From the NCBI RefSeq assembly GCF_023898865.1, contig NZ_JAGSOV010000037.1, positions 124,001 to 188,000 on the forward strand: a stretch of DNA of 64,000 nt, written 5' to 3'. The stretch is from Pseudonocardia humida (GTDB taxonomy: Bacteria > Actinomycetota > Actinomycetes > Mycobacteriales > Pseudonocardiaceae). A program made the translations under genes and the position numbers. Shown piece by piece: positions 16,584-25,030 of this stretch. The notes below the pieces were generated by a model that was not told the origin of the DNA, did no database searches, and worked only from the letters and a program-made list of their open reading frames with translations. Positions within the stretch are counted from its first letter, which is position 1. The number at the start of each line of letters is the position of its first letter.

Positions 16584-17003
16584 ATGTCGTCCGAGGAGAA
16601 GCGGGCGTGGATCTACGCCGGGGTCGCGGTCGGCGTACCGGTGGTCTACTTCGCGGTCGTCCTCGCCCGGCTGTCCGGGACCGACGTCGCGAGCGTCTCC
16701 TACGTGGGCCCGATGCTGACCGCCGTGGGAGTGGCCATCGCGGCGGGCATCGTGCTCAACATCGTCGTCGCCATCGCCAGACCGGACGAGGCGGGTCGCA
16801 AGGACGAGCGCGACCAGCAGATCAACCGCTTCGGCGACAGCGTCGGCTTCTTCGTCATGAGCATCGGCGCCGTCGTCCCGCTGGGCCTGGCGATGGCGCG
16901 GGTCGAGCACTTCTGGATCGCCCAGGCGCTGTACCTGTCCTTCGTCCTCGCCGCGCTCGTGTCGGCGATCGCCAAGATCGTCGCCTACCGCCGGGGCATC
17001 TGA
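16584..17003 (+). CDS. Four-span membrane protein paired with an HTH regulator
   Basis: 139 aa from ATG 16584 (GGGGGG ribosome site). Hydrophobic spans occur at about residues 10-28, 40-60, 80-100 and 110-128, with a charged cytoplasmic loop containing RPDEAGRKDERDQQINRFGD between the second and third. The tandem arrangement with a short YgzD/YozG-like HTH gene only 6 bp downstream is common in actinobacteria and Firmicutes, where the two probably form a sensing pair. No enzymatic motif is visible. Confidence 0.75.
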   Translation: MSSEEKRAWIYAGVAVGVPVVYFAVVLARLSGTDVASVSYVGPMLTAVGVAIAAGIVLNIVVAIARPDEAGRKDERDQQINRFGDSVGFFVMSIGAVVPLGLAMARVEHFWIAQALYLSFVLAALVSAIAKIVAYRRGI

Positions 17004-17009
17004 GCGGTC

Positions 17010-17243
17010 ATGGCCAGACCCACCAAGGTCACCAACTCGATCCGGTCGCTGCGGTTCGCCCACGGCGAGATGACCCAGGCCGAACTGGCCGACCGCATCG
17101 GGATGACCCGCCAGACCGTCATCGCCATCGAGCAGGGCCGCTACTCGCCTTCGCTCGAGGTCGCCTTCCAGATCGCCAGGGTGTTCGGCGTGCCGCTGGA
17201 CGAGGTGTTCCAGTACCCCGACAGCGACGCACCGCACGGCTGA
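17010..17243 (+). CDS. Short XRE-type HTH regulator (YgzD/YozG-like)
   Basis: 77 aa, almost entirely a single HTH: MTQAELADRIGMTRQTVIAI followed by EQGRYSPSLEVAFQIARVF and VPLDEVFQYP. It sits 6 bp after the membrane protein gene and must be co-transcribed. It probably autoregulates through the inverted repeat around 16517-16565; the membrane protein may control its activity. Confidence 0.88.
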   Translation: MARPTKVTNSIRSLRFAHGEMTQAELADRIGMTRQTVIAIEQGRYSPSLEVAFQIARVFGVPLDEVFQYPDSDAPHG

Positions 17244-17271
17244 GGGCGACACGCCGGGCCCTCGGCCGAGC

Positions 17272-18078
17272 TCACGCCGAGGTTGAGTCGGCGTGGCGCG
17301 GCAGGCGTCGGGTGAGGACCTGGGGGCCGTCCTCGGTGATCGCGATGGTGTGCTCGGAGTGGGCGGTGCGCGAGCCGTCCGCCGAGCGGATGGTCCAGCC
17401 GTCGGGGTCGAAGACGATCCGGTCGGTGGTGCGGGCGAGCCAGGGTTCGAGGGCCAGGGTCATGCCGGCCCGGAGTTGGAGGCCGCGCCCGGCGCGGCCC
17501 TTGTTGGGGACGTGGGGGTCCTCGTGCATCGTCCGCCCGAGCCCGTGGCCGCCGAAGTCGGTGTTGATCGGGTAGCCGTGGCCGGTGGCGACCGCCTCGA
17601 TCGCCGCGGAGATGTCGCCGAGCCGGTTGCCCGGCCGCGCGGCCTCGATGCCGGCGGCGAGTGCCTCCTCGGTCGCGCGCAGGAGGCGCAGGTCGTCGTC
17701 GGCCGGCGTGCCCACGATGACGGTGCGGGCGGCGTCGGCGACCCAGCCGTCGATGCCGACCGCGAGGTCCATGCTGAGGACGTCGCCGTCGCGCAGCGCG
17801 TAGTCGTGGGGCAGTCCGTGCAGCACCGCGTCGTTGACCGACAGGCAGGTGACGTTGCGGAACGGGCCGTTGCCGAAGGACGGGGCGTAGTCCCAGTAGC
17901 ACGACTGCGCGCCGCGCTCGCGGATCCGGTCGCGGACGTGGTGCTCCAGGTCGAGGAGGTTGACGCCCACGTCGGCCAGCTCGGCGAGCTCGGTCAGGAC
18001 CTGGGCGACGAACCGCCCGGTGGTGCGCATCCGCTCGATCTCGGCCGGCGACTTCAACTCGATCACGGGTACCCTCAC
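17272..18078 (-). CDS. map: Type I methionine aminopeptidase
   Basis: 268 aa. The pita-bread metallopeptidase ligands are all visible: Asp in SMDLAVGIDGWVADAARTVI, His in GHGLGRTMHEDPHVPN, Glu in LALEPWLA and Glu in AITEDG. It removes initiator Met from nascent proteins. It is not in the usual rpsM/infA/secY-associated map position, so it is likely a second paralog. A very short leader is predicted: the GTG at 18078 is about 10 bp from the TATTAT at the divergent operators, implying near-leaderless translation. Confidence 0.9.
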   Translation of the reverse strand: MRVPVIELKSPAEIERMRTTGRFVAQVLTELAELADVGVNLLDLEHHVRDRIRERGAQSCYWDYAPSFGNGPFRNVTCLSVNDAVLHGLPHDYALRDGDVLSMDLAVGIDGWVADAARTVIVGTPADDDLRLLRATEEALAAGIEAARPGNRLGDISAAIEAVATGHGYPINTDFGGHGLGRTMHEDPHVPNKGRAGRGLQLRAGMTLALEPWLARTTDRIVFDPDGWTIRSADGSRTAHSEHTIAITEDGPQVLTRRLPRHADSTSA

Positions 18079-18088
18079 GTCGTGCGTC

Positions 18089-18130
18089 GGTATAATAATA
18101 CCAGCGTAGCGCTTGCGGTATTAAAATACC
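18089..18130. promoter_or_regulatory. Two GGTAT-n4-ATACC operators between map and an HTH gene
   Basis: GGTATAATAATACC (18089-18102) and GGTATTAAAATACC (18117-18130) are 28 bp apart and contain the only A/T runs in the area, doubling as -10 regions for the two divergent genes. An outer inverted repeat, CCAGCGTA (18101-18108) and TACGCTGG (18136-18143), encloses the second site. Confidence 0.75.
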
Positions 18131-18147
18131 AACCGTACGCTGGTGCC

Positions 18148-18414
18148 GTGGTCCGCAACCCGCTCACGCCCGAGCAGATCGAGGCAGGCAGGCGCCTCGG
18201 GAGGCTGCTGCGGGACGCGCGGGCCGAGCGCGATCTCGGCGACGTGGCGCGCGCGGCCGGCATGTCGCCGGAGACGCTCCGCAAGATCGAGACCGGTCGG
18301 CTCCCCAGCCCCGCGTTCGGCACGATCGCCTGCCTCAGCGAGGTTCTGGACCTCCCGCTGGACGAGCTCGCCGCCGCCTGGCGCAACGGCTCGCGGCTCG
18401 AAGCGGCGTCGTGA
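18148..18414 (+). CDS. XRE-family HTH regulator
   Basis: 88 aa from GTG 18148. HTH: LGRLLRDARAERDLGDVARA, then AGMSPETLRKIETGRLPSPA and FGTIACLSEVLDLPLDEL. It is divergent from map and probably binds the paired GGTAT sites that overlap both promoters. Its control of a methionine aminopeptidase paralog is an inference from layout. Confidence 0.85.
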   Translation: MVRNPLTPEQIEAGRRLGRLLRDARAERDLGDVARAAGMSPETLRKIETGRLPSPAFGTIACLSEVLDLPLDELAAAWRNGSRLEAAS

Positions 18415-18458
18415 ACCGCTCCCCCGGGTGTCGGTCGCGGCGCAGGGCAGCTGCGCGG

Positions 18459-19088
18459 TCAGGATGACGCCGGGCGAGCCGCGCGGGCTCCGCGGCGCCG
18501 GTCGGTGAGCCGGCGGGCCTTGGCCCGGGCGCCGCAGTCCTCCATCGAACACCAGCGCCGCGAGCCGTTGCGGCTGCGGTCGAGGAACAGCCAGCCGCAG
18601 CCGCCCTCGGTGAGCGGGCAGGCCTTGAGCTGGCGCGGGTCGAGGGTGCGCAGGAGCGTCACCGTGGCGTGGGCGAGGCGGTCCGGGACGAGCAGCTCCG
18701 GGTCGACGCCCACCCGCAGCCGGTCGCCGGTGTCCTCGACGGGCTCGAGCGAGAGCGTCGAGCGCCCCATCGCCCGTCGCCAGTGCCGGACCAGCACGTC
18801 GAGCGCGGTGCCGACGTCCTCGACCGCGCCGAGCTGCGTGAGCAGCACGGTGTAGGCCGCCTCGCGGATCTCCAGGGCCGCCGCGAGAGCGCTGGCGCCC
18901 CCGTCCGCGTCGGCCCAGGCCCGCCGCACGCGCTCGGCCTCGTCGCCGTCGAGCATCGCGACCCGCGACGCCCACCGGGCCAGGTCGTCCGGGGTGTCGA
19001 GGTGGTCGACGCCGTCGGTGCCGCCGGGTACGCGCGGCTCGACGGTGTTGACCAGGTCGAGCGCCACGTGGCCGCCCACGATGTTCAT
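18459..19088 (-). CDS. CGNR zinc finger, ABATE-domain regulator
   Basis: About 209 aa from ATG 19088 (GGGGTGGG upstream). The N-terminal ABATE domain starts GGHVALDLVNTVEPR; the C-terminal zinc finger contains CPLTEGGCGWLFLDRSRNGS followed by RRWCSMEDCGARAKARR, the CGNR-type four-Cys arrangement. Such proteins are stress-induced DNA-binding regulators. It is divergent from an MFS exporter with two matching operators in between. Confidence 0.9.
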   Translation of the reverse strand: MNIVGGHVALDLVNTVEPRVPGGTDGVDHLDTPDDLARWASRVAMLDGDEAERVRRAWADADGGASALAAALEIREAAYTVLLTQLGAVEDVGTALDVLVRHWRRAMGRSTLSLEPVEDTGDRLRVGVDPELLVPDRLAHATVTLLRTLDPRQLKACPLTEGGCGWLFLDRSRNGSRRWCSMEDCGARAKARRLTDRRRGARAARPASS

Positions 19089-19106
19089 CGGTCCCACCCC
19101 TTCGAT

Positions 19107-19190
19107 GCTACCACCATAACCGGCTTATGGCGGTTGCCAACCGCTGCGGTGCTCGCTAGCGTCAGAGCTACCACCGTAAACCGCTCATGG
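19107..19190. promoter_or_regulatory. Two operators, 60 bp apart, between CGNR regulator and MFS genes
   Basis: The 24-bp segments 19107-19130 and 19167-19190 are direct repeats (20 of 24 identical). Each contains a dyad: CCATAA-ccggc-TTATGG (perfect) and CCGTAA-accgc-TCATGG (imperfect). One lies next to each divergent gene, as expected for coordinate autoregulation of regulator and exporter. Confidence 0.75.
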
Positions 19191-19197
19191 GGGAATC

Positions 19198-20400
19198 ATG
19201 GCGCTCGGTCCGGCCCGCTCGGTGATCACGCTGCTGGCGCTCTCGCTGTCCACGTTCGTGTTCGTGACCACCGAGACCCTGCCGATCGGCCTGCTGCCAC
19301 TGATCGCCGACGACCTGGGCGTGACGCAGGCGGCGGTCGGCCTGCTGGTCACCGGCTACGGCATGGTCGTGGTGCTCGCCACGATCCCCCTCACCCGCTT
19401 CACCCGGCGCGTCCGCCGCCGTCCCCTGCTGGCCGCCCTGCTCGGGGTCTCGGTGGTCGGCACCTCGGTGAGTGCACTCGCCGACGACTACCCGGTGCTG
19501 CTCGCCTCCCGGCTGGGGGTCGCGCTCAGCCAGGCCCTGTTCTGGTCGGTCGTCACCCCGGCGGCGGCCGCCCTGTTCCCGGCGGCGACCCGCGGCCGGG
19601 CGCTGTCGATCCTGTACGCCGGGAGCTCGCTCGCCGCGGTCGCCGGCGTACCGGTAGGCACCTGGCTCGGGCAGCTGGCCGGCTGGCGGAGCGCGTTCCT
19701 GGCCGTCGCCGCGCTCGGACTGATCCCGCTGCTGGTCGTCGCCGTGCTGCTGCCCGAGGCACCCGCGGGCGGCCACGAGTCCGACCGCGGGTCGGCGCCG
19801 GACCGGGGCCGCTACCTGGCCCTGCTGGCCGCCACCGCGCTCGCCGTCAGCGGTGCGTTCAGCGCCTTCACCTACGTCAGCCCGTTCCTGGTCGAGGTGG
19901 CAGGCTTCCCCCTGGCCGCGACCGGGCCGCTGCTGCTCGCGCGCGGCATCGCCGGTGTGCTCGGCGTGCTGGCCGTCGGCCTCCTGGTCGACCGGAACCC
20001 GTGGCTGACGATGACCGCCGTGGTGGGGCTGCAGGCGGTCGCGCTCGGCGCGCAGTACGCGCTGGGGGCGGTGCCGGTCGTCGCGGTCGTCGCGGTCGCG
20101 GCCGCGGGGCTGGCACTCTCGGCGCTGGCCGCGGTGCTGGGGGCCCGGGCGCTGGTCGTCGCCCCGGGCAGCACCGCCATGGCCTCGGCGGGCGCGTCGA
20201 CGGCGTTCAACGTCGGCATCACCGGCGGCGCGCTGCTCGGTGGGCTGCTGCTGCCGGCCGGGGTGGGGACCACCGCCCTCGCCGGCGCGCTGCTCAGCCT
20301 CGCGGCCCTCGTCGTGCTCCTCGCCGAGCCCGCCCTGTCCTCGACCGGTCGCCGGAAGGCCGTCGGCGAACCTGTGCGCATCCACCACGCGGTGGGCTGA
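19198..20400 (+). CDS. MFS transporter (drug or sugar efflux type)
   Basis: 400 aa, about 12 membrane spans. It opens with the DHA1-like pattern TFVFVTTETLPIGLLPLIAD and LGVTQAAVGLLVTGYG; the loop LTRFTRRVRRRPLL replaces the usual motif A. An R-L-G-V-A-L-S-Q-A stretch and GVPVGTWLGQLAGWRSAF (motif C-like) follow. It probably exports arabinose-like sugars or drugs, as in the YdhP/SotB group. The CGNR protein is the likely repressor. Confidence 0.88.
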   Translation: MALGPARSVITLLALSLSTFVFVTTETLPIGLLPLIADDLGVTQAAVGLLVTGYGMVVVLATIPLTRFTRRVRRRPLLAALLGVSVVGTSVSALADDYPVLLASRLGVALSQALFWSVVTPAAAALFPAATRGRALSILYAGSSLAAVAGVPVGTWLGQLAGWRSAFLAVAALGLIPLLVVAVLLPEAPAGGHESDRGSAPDRGRYLALLAATALAVSGAFSAFTYVSPFLVEVAGFPLAATGPLLLARGIAGVLGVLAVGLLVDRNPWLTMTAVVGLQAVALGAQYALGAVPVVAVVAVAAAGLALSALAAVLGARALVVAPGSTAMASAGASTAFNVGITGGALLGGLLLPAGVGTTALAGALLSLAALVVLLAEPALSSTGRRKAVGEPVRIHHAVG

Positions 20401-20410
20401 GTACCACCGC

Positions 20411-20483
20411 TGAGCCAAGTTGGTGCCATGTTGAGCCAATGTGACTTGCCGGTGGTGCCATGCTGTGCCAAAGTGGTGCCATG
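20411..20483 (+). promoter_or_regulatory. Helically phased GCCA(A/T) direct repeats, probable RHH operator
   Basis: GCCA occurs at 20414, 20425, 20435, 20457, 20467 and 20478, with a degenerate GCCG at 20448. Adjacent exact sites are 10 or 11 bp apart (one 22-bp step spans the degenerate copy), so all face the same side of the helix. The last copy runs into the start codon of the ribbon-helix-helix gene. RHH proteins typically bind such tandem short repeats cooperatively. Confidence 0.75.
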
Positions 20484-20999
20484 GATCTGACCTCGTACGT
20501 CGCCTCGCTCGGTCGAGAGCTGCTGACCGCCGTCGAGACCAGCGGCGAGGACGCCGGTGCGGTGGTCGAGCGGTTGACCGCGTCGATGGAGTCGGCGATC
20601 CGGCTCGCTCTGCTGGAGGCGCTGTCGGCCGCCGCCGACGAGATCACCCGCGACCTGGCCCCCGGTTCGGTCCAGGTCCACCTGCGCGGGCGCGACCCGC
20701 AGTTCGTCGTAACGCCCCCGCCGGTGGAGCCGCCGCCCGCGGTCACCCCGGACCCCGGCGCGACCCCGGCCGACGACGCCGTCGCCGGCCTGGAGGACGG
20801 CCCGGCGGTGCGGGTCAACCTGCGCCTGCCCGAGCAGCTCAAGGCGGCGTTCGAGGAGGCCGCGGGCAAGGAGGGCCGCTCGCTCAACGCGTGGCTGGTC
20901 CGGGCGGGCGCGACCGCGCTGCGGGGCCCGGACCGCGATCCCGGCCCCGAGCCGCGCGGCAGCCGCAGCGCGCAGCACTTCACCGGCTGGGCGCGCTAG
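20481..20999 (+). CDS. Ribbon-helix-helix (HicB/CopG-like) regulator
   Basis: 172 aa from ATG 20481. The N-terminal helical half is followed by a Pro-rich linker and an RHH motif near the C-terminus: VRVNLRLPEQLKAAFEEAAG then KEGRSLNAWLVRAGATAL. It heads an apparent operon with a DUF4097 protein and a two-component ABC exporter. The phased repeats over its start codon imply tight autorepression. Despite the HicB-like label, no toxin gene is adjacent, so a toxin-antitoxin role is unlikely. Confidence 0.85.
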   Translation: MDLTSYVASLGRELLTAVETSGEDAGAVVERLTASMESAIRLALLEALSAAADEITRDLAPGSVQVHLRGRDPQFVVTPPPVEPPPAVTPDPGATPADDAVAGLEDGPAVRVNLRLPEQLKAAFEEAAGKEGRSLNAWLVRAGATALRGPDRDPGPEPRGSRSAQHFTGWAR

Positions 21000-21077
21000 C
21001 CGGCGCACTGATCCAGGTACCTCCACAACGCCCCCACCAGCGGGGATGTTCTTCCGACCCACCCAGAGGGGACAGCC

Positions 21078-21923
21078 ATGCCTGTTTTCGCCACTCCGCA
21101 ACCGATCTCCGCCACGATCGAGCTCTACGCGGGCGAGCTGCAGATCGTCGCCGGCGACCGGACCGACACCGTCGTCGAGGTCCGGCCGAGCGACGAGTCC
21201 GACGAGTCCGACGTGCGGACCGCGCAGCAGACCCGCGTCGAGTACGCCGACGGCCGGTTGACCGTCCGCGGGCCGCGCTCCCGCGGCATGGACTTCTCCA
21301 AGAAGACCAGGTCGGTCGACGTGGTGGTCGAGCTCCCCGCCGGCTCGCAGCTGCAGGGCCACCTGACCGCCGGTGACCTCCACGTGACCGGCGCGCTCGG
21401 AGAGTGCCGGTTCACGTCGTCGGTGGGGCACTTCCACCTCGAACGGACCGGCCCACTCCGGCTGAGCACCCTCGGGCGCATCACCGTCGACGCGGTCGAA
21501 GGCGACGCCGACATCACCACCGGCAGCGGGAGGGTGCGGATCGGCGACGTCGACGGCACCGCGGTCGTCAAGAACTCCAACGGCGACACCGACATCGGCA
21601 CGGTCACCGGCGACCTGCGGGTGCGCGCGGCCAACGGCGACATCTCGGTCGAGCGGGCCGAGGCCAAGGCCGACCTCAAGTGCTCCAACGGCAGCATCCG
21701 CGTCGGCACGGTCGTGCGCGACTCGATCACGCTGACCACCGCGGCGGGTGACCTCGACTTCGGGGTCGCCGAAGGCACCGCCGCGTGGCTCGACCTGAAG
21801 ACCGGGCACGGGCGAGTGCGCAACGAGCTCGACGGCCTCGGCCAGGGACCGGCGGAGTCCGAGCAGACCGTCGAGGTCCACGCCCACACCTCCTTCGGCG
21901 ACATCACCGTCCGCCGCTCCTGA
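21078..21923 (+). CDS. DUF4097 beta-repeat protein
   Basis: 281 aa, cytoplasmic by lack of signal or membrane span. From about residue 90 it repeats a short beta-strand pattern (VTGALGECRF, ITVDAVEGDADITTGSGRVR, DTDIGTVTGDLRV, NGDISVERAEA, NGSIRVGTV) typical of DUF4097 adhesin-like beta-helix proteins. The gene follows the RHH regulator by 78 bp and precedes the ABC exporter by 27 bp. A role in sensing or assisting the exporter is inferred from this recurring gene order. Confidence 0.85.
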   Translation: MPVFATPQPISATIELYAGELQIVAGDRTDTVVEVRPSDESDESDVRTAQQTRVEYADGRLTVRGPRSRGMDFSKKTRSVDVVVELPAGSQLQGHLTAGDLHVTGALGECRFTSSVGHFHLERTGPLRLSTLGRITVDAVEGDADITTGSGRVRIGDVDGTAVVKNSNGDTDIGTVTGDLRVRAANGDISVERAEAKADLKCSNGSIRVGTVVRDSITLTTAAGDLDFGVAEGTAAWLDLKTGHGRVRNELDGLGQGPAESEQTVEVHAHTSFGDITVRRS

Positions 21924-21950
21924 CCCGACCTCTCGAGAGGAGGACCTCCC

Positions 21951-22907
21951 ATGACCACGTCACGCCGATCGGCCATCACGGCCACCGGACTGCGCAGGTC
22001 GTTCGGCGACCACGTCGTGCTCGACGGGATCGACCTGGACGTCCCGCGCGGCACCGTCTTCTCGCTGCTGGGCGCCAACGGCGCGGGCAAGACCACCATG
22101 GTCAAGATCCTGTCCACGCTGATCCGCGCGGACGGCGGCAGCGCGCGGATCGCCGGCCACGACCTGGCCGCCGAGCCCGACGCGGTCCGCGCCGCGATCG
22201 GCGTCACCGGCCAGTTCTCCGCGGTCGACGACCTGCTGACCGGCCAGGAGAACCTCCGGCTGATGGCGGACCTGAACCACCTGGGTCGGGCCGCGGGCAG
22301 GCGCCGGGTCGCCGAACTGCTCGAGCAGTTCGACCTCGTCGACGCGGCGGGGAAGCAGGCCGCGACCTACTCCGGGGGCATGCGGCGCCGGCTCGACCTC
22401 GCGATGACCCTGGTCGGCACCCCCCAGGTGATCTTCCTCGACGAGCCGACCACCGGGCTGGACCCGCGCAGCCGCCGCGCCATGTGGCAGATCGTGCGGG
22501 ACCTGGTGGCCGGCGGCGTCACCGTCTTCCTCACCACCCAGTACCTGGAGGAGGCCGACGAGCTCGCCGACCGGATCGCGGTGCTCGACCACGGCAGGAT
22601 CGTCGCCGAGGGCACCGCGGACGAGCTCAAGCGGCGCATCCCCGGCGGCCACGTCCTGCTGCGCTTCGCCGACGCGGGCGGGCTCGAATCGGCCGCGCGC
22701 GTCGTGGGCCAGGCGTCCCGCGACGGCGACGCACTCGCCCTGCGGGTGCCGCACGACGGCGACGTCCGGTCGCTGAAGGCGCTGCTCGACCGGCTCGACG
22801 AGAACGCCGTCGAGGTCGACTCGCTGAGCATGCACACCCCCGACCTCGACGACGTCTTCCTCGCCCTCACCGGCAGGCCCGACAACGAGAAGGTGACCCC
22901 GCGATGA
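21951..22907 (+). CDS. ABC transporter ATP-binding protein (DrrA-like)
   Basis: 318 aa. Walker A is GANGAGKTT near residue 43, the signature is YSGGMRRRLDLAMTLVG, and Walker B is VIFLDEPTTGLDPRSR, followed by the switch His in FLTTQYLEEADELADRI. A C-terminal domain of about 90 aa follows, as in the daunorubicin-resistance DrrA subfamily. It pairs with the next gene through a 4-bp ATGA overlap. It powers export of a hydrophobic compound or drug. Confidence 0.93.
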   Translation: MTTSRRSAITATGLRRSFGDHVVLDGIDLDVPRGTVFSLLGANGAGKTTMVKILSTLIRADGGSARIAGHDLAAEPDAVRAAIGVTGQFSAVDDLLTGQENLRLMADLNHLGRAAGRRRVAELLEQFDLVDAAGKQAATYSGGMRRRLDLAMTLVGTPQVIFLDEPTTGLDPRSRRAMWQIVRDLVAGGVTVFLTTQYLEEADELADRIAVLDHGRIVAEGTADELKRRIPGGHVLLRFADAGGLESAARVVGQASRDGDALALRVPHDGDVRSLKALLDRLDENAVEVDSLSMHTPDLDDVFLALTGRPDNEKVTPR

Positions 22908-23695
22908 GTACCGCCTCCTACGCACTGGCCGACTCGGCCACGATGGTGCGCCGCAACCTCATGCGGCTGGTGCGCTACCCGTCGCTGACGGTGCTGCTCA
23001 TCGGCATGCCGGTCGTCTTCCTGCTGCTGTTCGTCTACGTCTTCGGCGGCACGCTGGGCGCCGGGCTCGGTGGCGCCTCCGGCGGCCGGGCGGAGTACGT
23101 CAACTACGTCACCCCGGCGATCATCCTGATGACGATCACCTCGGCGATCCAGGGCACCACCATCGCGGTCGCCACGGACATGACCGAGGGCATCGTCGAC
23201 CGGTTCCGCACGATGGCCATCGCCCGCGTCTCGGTCCTGACCGGGCACGTCGTCGGCAGTCTGGTCCAGACGGTGCTCGCCATCGCGGCGGTCATCGGCG
23301 TCGCGCTGCTCATCGGCTTCCGGCCGTCGGCCGACCTCGGCGGCTGGCTCGCCCTCACCGGCGTCCTGGTGCTGATGGCCTTCGCCTTCATCTGGCTGTC
23401 GGTCGCGTTCGGCCTGGCCAGCAAGACCATCGAATCGTCGAGCAACGTCGGCCTGCCGCTGGTCCTGCTCCCGTTCCTGAGCAGCGGTTTCGTCCCGACC
23501 GACTCGATGCCCACCGTGCTGCGCTGGTTCGCCGAGTACCAGCCGTTCACCCCGCTCATCGAGACCATCCGCGGCTTGCTGATGGGCACCCCGCTGGGCA
23601 GCAGCCTGGTCATCAGCCTCGGTTGGTGCGCCGTCATCGCGGGCGGTGCATACCTCTGGTCGAAGACGCTGTTCAACCGCGAGTCCACGCGCTGA
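22904..23695 (+). CDS. ABC-2 type transporter permease (DrrB-like)
   Basis: 263 aa with six predicted spans and the ABC-2 motif region VGLPLVLLPFLSSGFVPTDS followed by MPTVLRWFAEYQPFTPLIET, as in DrrB. It overlaps the ATPase gene by 4 bp. Together they form a full exporter after dimerisation. A cytochrome P450 gene follows after 138 bp but has its own upstream signals. Confidence 0.92.
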   Translation: MSTASYALADSATMVRRNLMRLVRYPSLTVLLIGMPVVFLLLFVYVFGGTLGAGLGGASGGRAEYVNYVTPAIILMTITSAIQGTTIAVATDMTEGIVDRFRTMAIARVSVLTGHVVGSLVQTVLAIAAVIGVALLIGFRPSADLGGWLALTGVLVLMAFAFIWLSVAFGLASKTIESSSNVGLPLVLLPFLSSGFVPTDSMPTVLRWFAEYQPFTPLIETIRGLLMGTPLGSSLVISLGWCAVIAGGAYLWSKTLFNRESTR

Positions 23696-23833
23696 GCAGC
23701 GGTCCACCCGCCCCCATCGAGCGGAGACCGAGGGGGCCGACCGGGCCTATCAACTACGTACACACATGCGTATAAAGATCTTGGGCGGGGCCGCGAAGAC
23801 GGTCGTCCGCCCGCACCGATGAGAGGAACGACC

Positions 23834-25030
23834 ATGGCCCACCCCGTCACGACCATGCCGACCGCGCGCCAGGCCGGTCGCCCGTTCGACCCGCCCGCCG
23901 AGCTGGTCGAGGCCCGCGAGCACAGCCCGATCAGCCCCTACACCTTCCCCGCGGGCGAGCCCGGCTGGCTGGTCACCGGGTACGACCTGATGCGGGCGAT
24001 CCTGGCGGACCCGCGGTTCAGCTCGCGCAAGGAGCTCATGCTCCACCCGACCATCGACTACAGCGGCATCGAGATGCCGACGGCGCCGCCCGGCGAGTTC
24101 CTGCTCATGGACGAGCCGCTGCACAGCCGCTACCGCAAGCCGCTGGCCGGCAAGTTCACCGCGCGGCGGATGCGGCTGCTGACCGAGCGCGTCGAGCAGG
24201 TCACCACCGAGCACCTGGACGCCATGGAGCAGGCCGGGCCGCCTGCGGACCTGGTGACCGCGTTCGCCAAGCCCATCCCCACCATCATGATCTGCGAGCT
24301 GCTGGGGGTGCCCTACCGGGACCGCGGCTCCTTCCAGGAGAACATCGACAAGTTCATGAACGGCGAGACGAGCGACGAGGACCTGATGGCGGCCTACGCC
24401 GCGGTCCAGCAGTACCTCGCGCAGCTGGTGGTCGCCAAGCGCGCCGACCCCACCGACGACGTGCTCAGCGAGCTCACCGACAGCGACCTCACCGACGAGG
24501 AGCTGCGCGGGATGAGCCTGATCCTGCTGGCGGCCGGGCTCGACACCACCGCGAACATGCTGGCGCTGGGCACCTTCGCGCTGCTGCGCAACCCGGCGCA
24601 GCTGGCCGCGTGGCGCGCCGACCCCGGCCTCACCGACCGCGCCGTGGAGGAGCTGCTGCGGTACCTGAGCGTGGCCAAGACGTTCTTCCGGGCGGCGCTG
24701 GAGGACGTCGAGCTGGGCGGGCGCACCATCAAGGCGGGCGACCGGCTGATCCTGTCGCTGAACACCGCCAACCGCGACCCCGAGCGCTTCACCGACCCCC
24801 ACGCGCTCGACCTGCACCGCGAACCCGGCGGGCACCTGGCCTTCGGCCACGGCATCCACCTGTGCCTGGGCCAGCAGCTGGCCCGCGTCGAGATGCGGGT
24901 CGCGTTCCCCGCCCTGATCACCCGCTTCCCCACGCTGCGCCTGGCCGTCCCGGCCGAGGAGGTCGGCCTGCGACCGGAGAGCGCGGACATCCACGGGGTG
25001 AAGAACCTCCCGGTGACCTGGGACGCCTGA
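23834..25030 (+). CDS. Cytochrome P450
   Basis: 398 aa from ATG 23834, the start with GAGAGGAAC upstream. I-helix oxygen-binding motif LLAAGLDTTAN (Asp237), K-helix EELLR (Glu272-Arg275), and heme loop FGHGIHLCLGQQLAR with the thiolate ligand Cys344. This is a soluble class I bacterial P450 related to CYP105/CYP107. No ferredoxin or reductase is adjacent, so electrons must come from elsewhere. A dyad TACGTA-n6-TGCGTA (23755-23772) next to TATAAAG may be its promoter/operator. Confidence 0.95.
   Translation: MAHPVTTMPTARQAGRPFDPPAELVEAREHSPISPYTFPAGEPGWLVTGYDLMRAILADPRFSSRKELMLHPTIDYSGIEMPTAPPGEFLLMDEPLHSRYRKPLAGKFTARRMRLLTERVEQVTTEHLDAMEQAGPPADLVTAFAKPIPTIMICELLGVPYRDRGSFQENIDKFMNGETSDEDLMAAYAAVQQYLAQLVVAKRADPTDDVLSELTDSDLTDEELRGMSLILLAAGLDTTANMLALGTFALLRNPAQLAAWRADPGLTDRAVEELLRYLSVAKTFFRAALEDVELGGRTIKAGDRLILSLNTANRDPERFTDPHALDLHREPGGHLAFGHGIHLCLGQQLARVEMRVAFPALITRFPTLRLAVPAEEVGLRPESADIHGVKNLPVTWDA

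Noticed and set aside
20481..20999. HicAB toxin-antitoxin module
   Set aside because: The RHH protein is larger than typical HicB and no HicA-like toxin gene is adjacent; the conserved context is a DUF4097/ABC operon.
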